The notes below the pieces were generated by a model that saw nothing but the letters and a program-made list of their open reading frames with translations, had not been told where the DNA came from and did not search any database. Made by a program: the position numbers and the translations under genes. This document shows positions 45,201 to 54,605 of a stretch of 64,000 nucleotides of DNA, one piece after another. Each line of letters opens with the position of its first letter. Within the stretch, counting starts at the first letter, position 1. The DNA is from Melanocharis versteri (lineage: Eukaryota > Chordata > Aves > Passeriformes > Melanocharitidae): positions 1-64,000 of the forward strand of contig VZTG01005271.1 of NCBI GenBank assembly GCA_013397845.1, in the 5' to 3' direction.

Positions 45201-46238
45201 GGGGGGAAGGCTCTTGAGCAGCTGATGCAGCCGCCAGGTTTGCTCTGTGCGGGGGAACAGGGCAGCCTGCAAAGAGCAGCTCTCCAGGAGAGCTTTCCTG
45301 GGGCACAGGCTGGGTGCAGGGGGGCACAGGGACAGGAGAAAGGCACCCTGGTAATGTCTGTGCTCTGCATTTTCCTCACCAGGGAGGTTCAGAGTCAGAG
45401 CTTTGCACAGAGACACCATAAACCCACTCCACGCCCTTGTCCTGAGAGACCATTCACCCTTGTCCCCCCTCCCCCATCTGCTGAGCTCTGCGTGCTGAGT
45501 GCAGGTGCTGTCCCCGTCCCCAGGCCTGGGAGGCTGCAGGATGGGCTCAGCTGGGACCTTCCACCTGGCACATCCTCTCAATGGCACTCCTGCCCTGGAG
45601 CACCTGCCCGGCACAGCCCGGGGGCCTCTCTGTCCTTGTCCTTCTCCTCAACAGCGAACTCTGCACCTCTCCCTCTCTCCCTCCCTCATTCAAGGTCCTG
45701 CCTAATTACTGCATCACTCCACGGCTGAACTAACGATGCCACAACTAAAAGCATTTGGGGTTATTGCCAGCAAGGTGGATTGGTGAAGTTGATTAGAACG
45801 CGTTTGCTGAGGAACGTGATGAAAGAGGGGAAATGAGCAAACGGGCAGAAAGATGAAAATGGAAGTGGGAAAATGTCCCATGGTCAGGCAAGATGGTCCT
45901 TGGAGAGGCCACAGTGACCCTGAGACGGGGCTGCTCCTTCCTCCTCCCCCTGACCTGCAAGAAGAGCCCCTTTATCTCTCCAAGACCCAGGCACAACCAG
46001 ATCTGTTCCCCCGAGAGGAGAATTACAGAAAATTTATCTCCAAGGCGGACATCAGGGGGAATCTTCCTTCCTTTCAGCTAAACTGACTGTAACAAAGAGT
46101 GGCCTTTCCCAGCCCTTGCTGGGCAGGTTTCCAGCAGGCCCCTGCAGGGCTGGTGGCAGCAGGGGAGCTCCAGGAGGGGTCCAAGCTGTCTGACAGCTGC
46201 TCTGGGGCTGGGGCTGCCGCACTGCTGCCAGCCTCTGT
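45201..46238. other. GC-rich then mixed stretch, no gene seen
   Basis: Open on both strands over 45195-45728. An AT-leaning patch at 45690-45860 may be regulatory. No repeat or transposon is recognised. Confidence 0.35.
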
Positions 46239-46273
46239 GTCCCCACATGTCCCCACATGTCCCCACATGTCCC
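46239..46273. repeat. 10-bp tandem repeat, 3.5 copies
   Basis: GTCCCCACAT repeats three times and then starts again as GTCCC. Confidence 0.9.
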
Positions 46274-46956
46274 TGATCGAGCCCAAAAGCCCAATGACTG
46301 CTGGAACAAGCCCCTGACAGAGAGAGGGTCCCTTGCTGTCCAAACCAGCCAAATGAGGTCGGGCCCCTGAGATCCCTGAGCTGTAAACACCCAGGACTGC
46401 TCTTCGAAGGGCTCCCCACGGAGCTGTGTCCCCTCATGGTGGCACACACTGGCTGGCACGTGGCACCTCGAAACCACGAGCCTGGGAACAGTCTCGCAGT
46501 GTCCCTGCTCTGCTCCAGCCCCACATGTCCCCAGAGGTGAGGCTGCCTGGGGCTGGCACCCGATGGCAATCCGTGCTGCTCGCGACGGGAGCTCAGGCGC
46601 TTGCTTATGCACACACAGAACTGGCATTTTGCTAGATTTAGGGAAGTAGGCAAGACGTATTTGTCTGCGGAGGCTTTGCACCTTCGGCAATTATGTCTGC
46701 AGTCTGGAAAACAACAGCAGCAGGGTTGCAGCAGGGAGGGAAAAAAATTCTATCATGTCAGAATAATGAGATCTGTGATTTCAGCACTTACTGGGTCAGA
46801 GACACACGCAGTGTGTTATCTGTAATGCTTCCCTCTGACATTCAGGGAAATTGCATTTATGCAGGGGACACGAGGCACCGGGGCACAACGAGTGCCTGAC
46901 AGGGGATGCTCTGCCCTGGCCTCCCCTGTCCCATTCCCTGGGGCTCCTGGGAGCCC
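46274..46956. other. Mixed stretch, no gene seen
   Basis: GC-rich to about 46600, then a more balanced unique patch at 46605-46870 that could be a small regulatory element. The 212-codon minus frame 46052-46690 shows no domain. Confidence 0.35.
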
Positions 46957-47231
46957 CCAGGTGCCATGAGGAGCGGGTGGCAGCACAGCCCTGAGCCTGC
47001 TGGCTTTGTGCCCTCCCCGAGACACGAGTGCAGTGCCGGCCCCACGGTGGGCTCAGGGAAGGGCTCTGTTTGTGCCTTCCATGGGCTCTGTGCNCCAGGT
47101 GCCATGAGGAGCGGGTGGCAGCACAGCCCTGAGCCTGCTGGCTTTGTGCCCTCCCCGAGACACGAGTGCAGTGCCGGCCCCACGGTGGGCTCAGGGAAGG
47201 GCTCTGTTTGTGCCTTCCATGGGCTCTGTGC
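46957..47231. repeat. Exact 137-bp duplication on either side of one N
   Basis: 46957-47093 and 47095-47231 read identically base for base, starting CCAGGTGCCATGAGG and ending GGGCTCTGTGC, with only the N at 47094 between them. Exact identity abutting an N is typical of two contig ends that overlap but were joined without merging. A true recent duplication is less likely. Confidence 0.95.
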
Positions 47232-47336
47232 CCTCCAGGGCTCTGTCTGTGCCCTCCAGGCTTCTGTTTGTGCCCTCCAGGGGCTCTGTGCCATCCAGGG
47301 CTCTGCCTGTGCCCTCCAGGGGCTCTCAGGGGCTCT
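47209..47336. repeat. Degenerate 20-24-bp minisatellite
   Basis: Units of the type GCCCTCCAGGGGCTCTGTYTGT repeat about five times with indels, directly after the duplicated segment. Confidence 0.85.
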
Positions 47337-48469
47337 GGGAATGGGACACTGGGGGGGTCAATGACAGCCTCTTGCTCACCCCCTCAGAGTGTCTCTGATG
47401 ACTTTCAGATCTCCCCCCTGGGTAACAGCAGCAGCAAGGAAGAGTGAGGGGCTATCCTGACATCTCCCATGGTTTTGGGTTTAACCCAAGGGGTCACCAG
47501 CGTGCAGAATGAGGGGTGGGAGCATCCCGGGGGACACTGTCCCCAGCAGGGACCCCTGCCAGCCCTGGCTCGGTGGCACACACCGAGGAGAGGGGCATGG
47601 GGTGGGGAGCACAGCTAAACACACAAAATACAGCCCGAGCTGGAGAGGGCTGTCCTGACGTGGATCCTCAAGGAGACAAAACAGCATTTTCTCACAACCT
47701 GGAAATGCTCCACAGGCATTTCTGAAGTTTTCGAGAAGCAACTTAAAACCAGAGGAATTCCTTTCCCTCCCTCTTCTCAGCAGAAACCCAGAGCAGAGAA
47801 ACCCAAAACATTTTGCTTTACCAATTAAAAACCTGTGTTTTCATCCAAACCAGCTTGTTTTCTAGCAGAAGTACAGTTTTCCGACAAAAATCTATTTTCT
47901 GGTAAAAAGCAACCGACCGTCAAGCTGAGAAGGGAACCGAGGGGCTGTGGGAGGGAGCTGTGCCCTGGGTGCAACATCCAGTGGGGGTTCCCACACCCTG
48001 GGATCTCTCACGGCCACTGGCACTGGCCAAACCATCGCCCAGGAGCTCTTCCAACACAGAACACCATTTTCTGTGAATGATCTGAGCCCTCAGACGATGA
48101 GAGGCCTTGGACTGGGAGCCACAGAACAATCCACAGAGGCCCTGGTTCTGCTGCCCCGCTCTCCCCACCCCCCCGGGGGTTCCTTACAGCTTTTTTGCTT
48201 CCCCCCTCCTTCTGGCGGAGGAAGAAAACCCTGTCCTGATTAAAAGGATCTCGTTTTCCAGCTGTTTGAGGCATCCTGAAGCACAGGCCTGCGCCAGCAC
48301 CCGGGATCAAACCTCCCACTGTGGGAGAGGCGGCTCCAGCCCAAGGCCAGCTCTGAATTTTGCCAACAGCTCCTATATTTACAGTTTTCCTTGAGGGCTT
48401 TCATTACAGGCCACAGAGCTTTCGCAGGCGGGGTCTGGAGTTTGTCTTGGACTCCATCTGCGAACGTGN
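47337..48469. other. Mixed stretch, no gene seen
   Basis: Short AT-leaning patch at 47790-47910, otherwise GC-rich and unique. An unresolved base lies at 48469. No coding or RNA feature. Confidence 0.4.
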
Positions 48470-48518
48470 GAAGGAGGAGGAGGAGGAGGAGGAGGGGGTG
48501 TGTGTGTGGCTGCATCCC
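48470..48518. repeat. (GGA)n and (GT)n microsatellites next to an N
   Basis: About eight GGA triplets (48472-48495) run into GTGTGTGTGG. The N at 48469 abuts the array, so its length may be wrong. Confidence 0.9.
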
Positions 48519-48736
48519 CGGGTCACCCCCTCGTTCCCCTTCTCCCAGGGGCCTCCCGGACAGGGGAGCTGGGAAAACCACTCCAAAGGGATCCTGCAGG
48601 AGGGACTGCCCTGCCATTATCCTCATTCCCAAGCCACGAGCCCTGGCTGGGTGGGCGGCTCACAAAACCCCTCACCAACACAGCAAACCCCCACAAACAG
48701 CCAGAAGGGAGCTTCCCCTCACGGAATTGCCACGGA
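48519..48736. other. GC-rich stretch, no gene seen
   Basis: Unique sequence between the microsatellite and a CR1 fragment. No feature recognised. Confidence 0.35.
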
Positions 48737-48831
48737 GTGGGTTGGGTTGGAAGGCACCTTGAAAACCATCTCGTTCCAAACTGCCTGCCATGGGCAGGGC
48801 CACCTTCCGCCAGGCCAGGTCCATCCAACCC
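48737..48831 (-). mobile_element. CR1 LINE 3'-end fragment
   Basis: The plus strand reads GTTGGGTTGGAAGGCACCTTG, CCATCTCGTTCCAAACTGCC, GCCATGGGCAGGGCCACCTT and CAGGCCAGG. This is the well-known order at the CR1 3' end in reverse complement, so the element is on the minus strand. About 95 bp, severely 5'-truncated. Confidence 0.88.
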
Positions 48832-49119
48832 GACTTTCACTCCCATGAAAAACCCCCAAACAAGGAAAAATGACGTTTTTCAGGCCAACCCTGCCTGCCT
48901 GTGCTCCAGGACAGGCAGAACCTGCCCGACCTCACCGACTCCAAGGGGGTTTCTCTCCCCCGGCAGTGCAGGACACTGGGGCTGCCCCAGAGCTGCCCTG
49001 GTTTTGGGAAGGGCACGGACAGTGGCCTCTGCCCGTGCCCACGAGGGCCCACGGCCGTGTTTGAGGTGATGGAACCACCTCACAGCGCCGCGCGACGCTC
49101 CCGCCCGGCCGGCTGCTGA
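48832..49119. other. GC-rich stretch, no gene seen
   Basis: Unique sequence. No feature recognised. Confidence 0.35.
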
Positions 49120-49656
49120 TCTTCTGGGCAATTATTTGGAAGTAATGAAAGTGAATGCATGACATTTAAAAAAGAAACTCCGCTGTCAGCAGGAAAGCTG
49201 CCACATTCCTCCTGCACCTCGGAGAATACGCTTAGCTTGAAATAATGTTCATTTTAGCAGAGTTGTAAATTACAAGTGTGCTGGGGTCTTGTGGGATTTA
49301 TTACCATTTGGAAAGAGGTTAGAGGCCTTGTGCTGTTGCTGCTGCATCTGGTGCACGCTACAGAGCGGAGTTTGGAGGCGAAAGAAAGCACCTTTTATAG
49401 CCCATCCCCGGTGGCTTGTATCGCCAGCCTTACACACACACACCCCAGCACCAGCAGGAAGGAGGAAGGATTGCAGAATCCCTTTTCCCAGTTGCTCATC
49501 GTTATTGATCCATCGTTATTAATACCCAGTGACCCAACCTCGCTGGGCTGAGCAGGCGGCGAGGCCCCGGCCCCGGGTGCTGGGCACGGCTGCTGGGCTC
49601 TGCTGGGACAGCTCTTTAATTTTCTCAGGTTTATGTTCTTTTTTTTTTCATTGCAG
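49120..49656. promoter_or_regulatory. CNE-like patch and mixed sequence
   Basis: 49120-49270 is AT-rich and unique (GGCAATTATTTGGAAGTAATG, CTTGAAATAATGTTC). The remainder is mixed, with a short ACACACACAC run at about 49431-49443 and a T-run at 49640-49649 that forms part of a splice-acceptor-like signal. Confidence 0.3.
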
Positions 49657-49770
49657 GTGTTTCATAAAAATGCAGCCACGGACCTGGCAGGAAGCAATAA
49701 GCTTCAGCTTCCTCTGCATGAACCAAAGGGATTTCTGCCTCCCTCCTGGCAAGGATGGAGTTGTGCTAAT
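49657..49770 (+). other. Exon-like segment (candidate, unproven)
   Basis: A T-rich tract and TTGCAG end at 49656, a good 3' splice site. AAT|GTAAGA at 49770/49771 is a good 5' splice site. The 114 bp between them are 38 whole codons with no stop in the frame starting at 49657 (residues VFHKNAATDL... to ...GWSCAN). No family is recognised. Chance pairs of this quality are common in 64 kb of vertebrate DNA, so a pseudo-exon or a non-coding RNA exon is at least as likely as a coding one. Confidence 0.2.
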
Positions 49771-49975
49771 GTAAGATTAATGCTCTGCAATCCTGACCCT
49801 GCTGTCTTCAGTGTGTAAATGCTGAAGGGTCACCTTTAGTCCATGCCATTAGTGATTAATTAATCTCAGTGTTTATTTGATCCATCCCTTTCAGTGAGAA
49901 TTTCTGCACTAACGCTTTTTGATCCCTTTTGCTCCCCTGCTTTTGCACATTGTTCCCCACCAGAGCTGTGCCCCG
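49771..49975. promoter_or_regulatory. CNE-like block with homeodomain palindrome
   Basis: Contains the 12-bp palindrome GATTAATTAATC (49854-49865) directly preceded by CCATTAGT. Both GATTA and TAATTA cores are present. Unique sequence. Regulatory use inferred. Confidence 0.4.
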
Positions 49976-49976
49976 G

Positions 49977-50030
49977 GGCCCTGTGACACCCCGAAGGCAG
50001 CAGGGCCCTGTGACACCCCGAAGGCAGCAG
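49977..50030. repeat. 27-bp tandem duplication
   Basis: GGCCCTGTGACACCCCGAAG plus seven bases occurs twice at an exact 27-bp step (49977 and 50004). Confidence 0.9.
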
Positions 50031-50338
50031 GACTCTGCTCCTGGATCCCAGCTGCACGGCCCCTGGAACGTGCTGGGAACGAGCCGGACCAGGAACCGCA
50101 GGTCCACAGGGACAGCCAGGAGGAGGGGGGCCAGAGGAGGCTTTTAACCCACATCAAAGCACAACAGACAGGGAAATGGATGTCATCGGGGCTGGGCTGC
50201 CGAATTCCTTGCGAGTTCCCGTGCCAGCTAATATACAAGAGATTGATTTTTCAACTTTTACCAAACTAGTTTTTCCCTGCGGAGGGGGGGCTGTTGGCCG
50301 AGGAACGCTCACATGGGGAGCGCTGGAAAGAAGCGGTN
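50031..50338. other. Mixed stretch ending at an N
   Basis: Unique sequence. The unresolved base at 50338 abuts a pentanucleotide array. No gene seen. Confidence 0.35.
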
Positions 50339-50544
50339 CTCCTGTCCTGTCCTCTCCTCTCCTGACCTGTCCTGTCCTGTCCTCTCCTGTCCTGTCCTGT
50401 CCTGTCCTGTCCTCTCCTGTCCTCTCCCGTCCTGTCCTCTCCTCTCCTGTCCTGTCCTCTCCTGTCCTGACCTCTCCTTTCCTGTCCTGTCCTCTCCTCT
50501 CCTGTCCTGTCCCGTACTGTCCTCTCCTGTCCTGTCCTGTCCTG
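50339..50544. repeat. (CCTGT/CCTCT)n pentanucleotide array
   Basis: About 41 five-base units, a mixture of CCTGT, CCTCT and rare CCTGA, CCCGT or CTTTC variants. The plus strand is almost free of A and the minus strand is nearly all purine, a strong strand asymmetry. The left edge is an N, so the true length is uncertain. Confidence 0.97.
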
Positions 50545-51370
50545 GGGGAGCACGGCCAGGCTGTGCCAGCAGGGCTGAGGCTGCAGGGGCTGGGAGGGGC
50601 TGTGGAACAGTGGCTTCCTCACGCTGGCAGAGCGCCGGGCACATTTGTACCATCAGGTACAAACATCCTTGGTGCTGCGCGGAACCAGCGCGACTGCCAC
50701 GGGCTGGGGAGGCTGCCGAGGCCAAGGTGGGTGGTTGGCACCCAGCGCATCGACCTCGGTAAGAGCTCCAGCTCATCAACAGCCTCCCAGGCCAGGGACG
50801 GGATTTTCTTAGATCCTGAGTTCTCCTCCCCATATGTTTATCTCTGTGAATCCCATTAATCATGTTCTGTGCCTGGACAGTTTATAACACCACATCCATC
50901 CTCTAAGAGCTGTTATCGTACACCCTGAAGATCTGTCAGATAAATAGCCAGGTCAGCTGCAGCTGTTCCAATATCCTGAAGAAATCAGATTTATCATTTT
51001 AGATTAAAAAAACCCCACACAAGCACACGCCCCAGAAGATCCCCCACCCGCCTGCGGGCTGGCTGGGAACCTGTGTGTCTTGGCCCTGCAGGTCCTGCTG
51101 CTGCTGCCTTCCATCTGCAGCCCGTGATAAATGGCTGCAGGGTGCCAGGTACAGTTCAACGGGGAAAAATCCCAACATGTGACTGAGGCATCTCCTCGCA
51201 AGTCATTAATCTAAAAGGAGGCCGGTGCCAGGACAAGGTTCTCACTCACTCCATCGTCATCTGGGCCCGCGCGGCACGGCCGCTGCCAGAGCAGGGGAGG
51301 AGGAAGGGAAGGCCCCTGCCATTTTCCACTCACACGGAAAGTGCTCCCCGGCCATTAACCCTCTGTGCAG
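50545..51370. other. Mixed stretch with AT-leaning patch
   Basis: 50815-51010 is AT-leaning and CNE-like (CCCATTAATCATG, GTCAGATAAATAGCC). The rest is GC-rich with no gene seen. Confidence 0.35.
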
Positions 51371-51838
51371 CCAGAGCTGTGCCCTCAGCCCTAAAACTCA
51401 CACAGGGCTTTACCAGCACCAGCACCAGCCCTGTGCACACACAGAGCTGTGCCCTCAGCNNNNNNNNNNNNNNNNNNNNNNNNNNNNNNNNNNNNNNNNN
51501 NNNNNNNNNNNNNNNNNNNNNNNNNNNNNNNNNNNNNNNNNNNNNNNNNNNNNNNNNNNNNNNNNNNNNNNNNNNNNNNNNNNNNNNNNNNNNNNNNNNN
51601 NNNNNNNNNNNNNNNNNNNNNNNNNNNNNNNNNNNNNNNNNNNNNNNNNNNNNNNCCAGAGCTGTGCCCTCAGCCCTAAAACTCACACAGGGCTTTGCCA
51701 GCACCAGCCCTGGGCACACCCAGAGCTGTGCCCTCAGCCCTAAAACTCACACAGGGCTTTGCCAGCACCAGCCCTGTGTGCAGCCAGAGCTGTGCCCTCA
51801 GCCCCACAGCTCACACAGGGCTTTGCACCCCCAGCACC
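51371..51838. repeat. 64-bp minisatellite with 196-N gap
   Basis: Units start CCAGAGCTGTGCCCTCAGCC and continue CTAAAACTCACACAGGGCTT. The word AGAGCTGTGCCCTCAGC recurs at 51373, 51443, 51658, 51722 and 51786, giving a 64-bp step (70 bp where CACCAG is duplicated). N fill 51460-51655. The real copy number is unknown. Confidence 0.96.
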
Positions 51839-52339
51839 AGCCGTGGGTGGTGGGTGCTGCTCAGCCTCTGCCCCCTGCAGCCCCCCAGCCCCCATTAACC
51901 CTTTCATCCACACGAAATGCTGTAACACCCCCGGGCAGGACCTCCCACGAGTAAATCAGCGTGGGCCAGGCAGCTCTCCGGGCACATCCCTGAGGAGCAG
52001 AGCCACGCTGGCTCCCTCGGGGCTGGTGCCCATGAGCCCTGCCCATGGCAATGCCCTGGGGTCAGAGCAGGAGAGGCCTCTGCAGCTACAGGAAACACAG
52101 CCGGGCCCTCCAGGCATCCCTCCGTGCTCCCCCCAGCCTTTCGCTCGTGCTGTGATCCCAGCTCCCTGGGAATCCCACTGGTGCCAGCAGCAGCTCCGGC
52201 CAGACCGGGTCCCTCTCTGCCTGGCAGCCCATGTCCCTGGGGCCTGGTGGCACCGGGCTCTCTCTGGGAAGCCGAGTGTCCTGCCAAGGTGCCTCCGCTC
52301 CCCTCTGCACCAGTCACATCCCAAGCCGCGTGCCTGGTG
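51839..52339. other. GC-rich stretch, no gene seen
   Basis: Open on both strands (51759-52355 plus, 51904-52317 and 51956-52324 minus) without a domain. Confidence 0.4.
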
Positions 52340-52720
52340 CCAAATTGAGTTGTAGCCGTGAATTATTTAGAAGCATCAGTGGAATATTGTTGTATCAGTA
52401 ACGCAGACTATCAGTTTGTGGCCTTGGGGCTGCCTCAGTTACACACTCCATCACTATTTTCTCTCATGAATAATGTAGGAGTGGAATTACTCTGCATGTA
52501 GAGAATTCATACCCTGAGAAAACAAGGTTGCTCCAAAATTAATTTTCCGTACTAAAAGAGCGACAGAAAATCAATTAATCGCATATTATTCTATACGGAG
52601 ACAGAGTAAGGGAAACAGGGAAAATGGCTGTAGCTATACATCAGCAAACGCTGTATTGGCAGAGAGCTTTGCAGGGAGGTGAGTTACAGCCAGCTACAAA
52701 GAAGGGAAATATATTCCGCC
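52340..52720. promoter_or_regulatory. AT-rich CNE-like block abutting CpG-dense DNA
   Basis: Unique AT-rich sequence with GTGAATTATTTAG, AAAATTAATTTTCCG and AAAATCAATTAATCGC. At its right end lies an ATG in a fair context (52624, GGGAAAATGG) followed 55 bases later by GAG|GTGAGT at 52678/52679, a good splice donor. The DNA after it is CpG-dense, so a promoter-proximal first exon is conceivable but unsupported by any domain. Confidence 0.4.
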
Positions 52721-52899
52721 CGAGAGAGCCCTCGAACATCAGACCCGGCGCTCCCGCAGCCAGCTGGGCGCTGCTGCCGCCGAGGAGGAGCTCGGAGCCC
52801 TCAGCCCTGCCTTCCTCTCGCTCTCGGCTCCTTCCTTTGTCCTGCCGCTAGCGGGCTCAGCTCGCAGCCCGGCAGCTCGCAGGGAGCCGCTGCTCCGGC
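52721..52899. other. CpG-dense segment
   Basis: CpG dinucleotides are visibly frequent from about 52718 onward, continuing through the 44-bp and 19-bp arrays to about 53350. This may be a small CpG island, though much of the CpG count comes from tandem repeats. Confidence 0.45.
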
Positions 52900-53110
52900 G
52901 GGGCCCGGCCCGGGCTGTGCCGAGCATCCCGCGGGGATGCGCCCGGCTCCGGCCCGGGCTGTGCCCAGCATCCCGCGGGGATGCGGCGGGGATGCGCCCG
53001 GCTCCGGCCCGGGCTGTGCCCAGCATCCCGCGGGGATGCGCCCGGCTCCGGCCCGGGCTGTACCGAGCATCCCGCGGGGATGCGCCCGGCTCCGGCCCGG
53101 GCTCCGGCCG
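52900..53110. repeat. 44-bp CpG-rich minisatellite, about five copies
   Basis: Units contain CCCGGGCTGTGCCCAGCATC, then CCGCGGGGATGCGCCCGGCT and CCGG. One copy has an 11-bp internal expansion (GCGGGGATGCG). Each unit includes ATCCC-GCG-GGGAT, a short inverted repeat able to form a hairpin, and several CpG sites. Confidence 0.95.
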
Positions 53111-53185
53111 GCACGGGAACCTCTGCAGGAGCTCGGAGCAGCAGCTCGGAAACCTCCTGAGTGAAGCTCCCGCACCAGAAACCCC

Positions 53186-53271
53186 GGGGATGGAGCTCAG
53201 GCCCGGGGATGGAGCTCAGCCCCGGGGACGGAGCTCAGCCCCGGGGATGGAGCTCAGCCCCGGGGCTGGAG
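53186..53271. repeat. 19-bp minisatellite, about 4.5 copies
   Basis: GGGGATGGAGCTCAGCCCC repeats at an exact 19-bp step with single-base variants (GGACGG, GGCTGG). It lies 75 bp after the 44-bp array. Confidence 0.95.
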
Positions 53272-53399
53272 GCGGCGAGCAGCCGCGGTGCTCCCGGAGC
53301 TCTCCCGGTCCCAGGCAATCCCGCGATCCCGGCCCTGCTCCTGCCCCTGGCACCGATTCCCCGCGCTGCTCCTGTCAACAGCGCTTCGTTTCCAGCTCT

Positions 53400-54260
53400 T
53401 TAACTCAAATAGTAACCAGCCGTTGTACACCGGAGCTGGGAGACTTAATTAATATTTAAAATTGCTTTGAGTCTCGCAGCAGAGCAGAGCATCGTTCCTC
53501 AAAGTACTTCAGAAAAGGAGGGAATGCTGTGAAACTGATGCAGATTCAGGCACGGCTCTAGACCAGCACAGAACCATCACAGGCAGAGAAAACGTCCTGC
53601 ACCTCTTCCCTGGGGGTGGGTTCTGCTTCCCCGCTGCTCCAGAACACCCCAGGGATCTGCTCTCATCGGAGGAGCAGAGGCTCCTCAGTGGAGTTTGGTT
53701 TATTTCTCCTCTTCAACATCTAAAAGCGACTCCACTGCAGCCACAGAAACACCCATGGAAAGGCTGAACCACACTGTGACCTGTATCTGTCCCACTGCCT
53801 TGTTAGCTTTGATTAATAACATTCACTGGTATAACAAATGTTAGAATAATTACGGGATGAGAAGTTACGAGGCTGACCTCAAAAAAACTGGTCAAACATC
53901 AACAGCATCTTCAGGAATAAAACTCAAAACCAGCTAATCTTGTCTTACTGCAGTAATTATTTTTCCCCACGCTCTCAATTCTTCTGTCATCTCCTAGAAC
54001 TGCTAAGTTTTTAGGGTCATCACACAGTGGAGATCATTTTTCCAGCAAGGAAAACAGAGATTTCAAAGTGTCCAGAACAACAACTGCAATGGCACGTACA
54101 AGTCTTGGGGTTTATTGCAGGGTTATTAACCAGGATTGTTTCTAGACTGAGTTTACTGGGATTTTTATTTTTCTTGGCACTATTAACAGGAAAAATTGAA
54201 GAAACAATCCTCTGTACCTCTACCAACATGTCCTTTACCATCTCTAGATGTGGCTAAAAA
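53400..54260. promoter_or_regulatory. Long AT-rich CNE-like region
   Basis: Mostly unique AT-rich sequence, strongest at 53400-53470 (GACTTAATTAATATTTAAAATTG) and 53790-54240 (TTGATTAATAACATTCAC, GAATAATTACGGG). Short frames on either strand have no recognisable domain. Likely several elements. Confidence 0.42.
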
Positions 54261-54463
54261 CCCACCACAGGAGTTGGAGGCCAGCAGCAAATGAGAGGAG
54301 TGGGTGAAACCTCAGATCTGACACAAGAATTGCCTCTTCTTTCACTGAAATGGAGGGCAGGCTTTCCTCTCTATTTGTCCAAATCCAAAATATCGACAAA
54401 GAGGAAAATAAAACAATGTATTTTGTATTTAAGCTCAGCAACTACACACTATGGCCTGGGTGT
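54261..54463. other. Mixed stretch before CR1 fragment
   Basis: Unique sequence of balanced composition. No gene seen. Confidence 0.3.
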
Positions 54464-54605
54464 CAGAACCACAGACTGCTTTGGGGTGGGAAGGACCTTA
54501 CAGCTCGTCCAGTCCCACACCTCTTGCTATCCCAGGTGGCTCCAGGCCCTGTCCAGCCTGGCCTTGAACACTTCCAGGGATCCTCTACAGCTCCACAGCT
54601 CTGCA
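54464..54605 (-). mobile_element. CR1 LINE 3'-end fragment
   Basis: The plus strand reads CAGAACCACAGACTGCTTTGG, GGTGGGAAGGACCTTACAGC, GTCCAGTCCC, CAGGTGGCTCCAGGCCCTGT, CCAGCCTGGCCTTGAACACT and TCCAGGGAT. This is the reverse complement of the CR1 3' end, so the element is on the minus strand. About 140 bp, the longest CR1 remnant here. The terminal ATTCTATG repeats are eroded. Confidence 0.92.
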
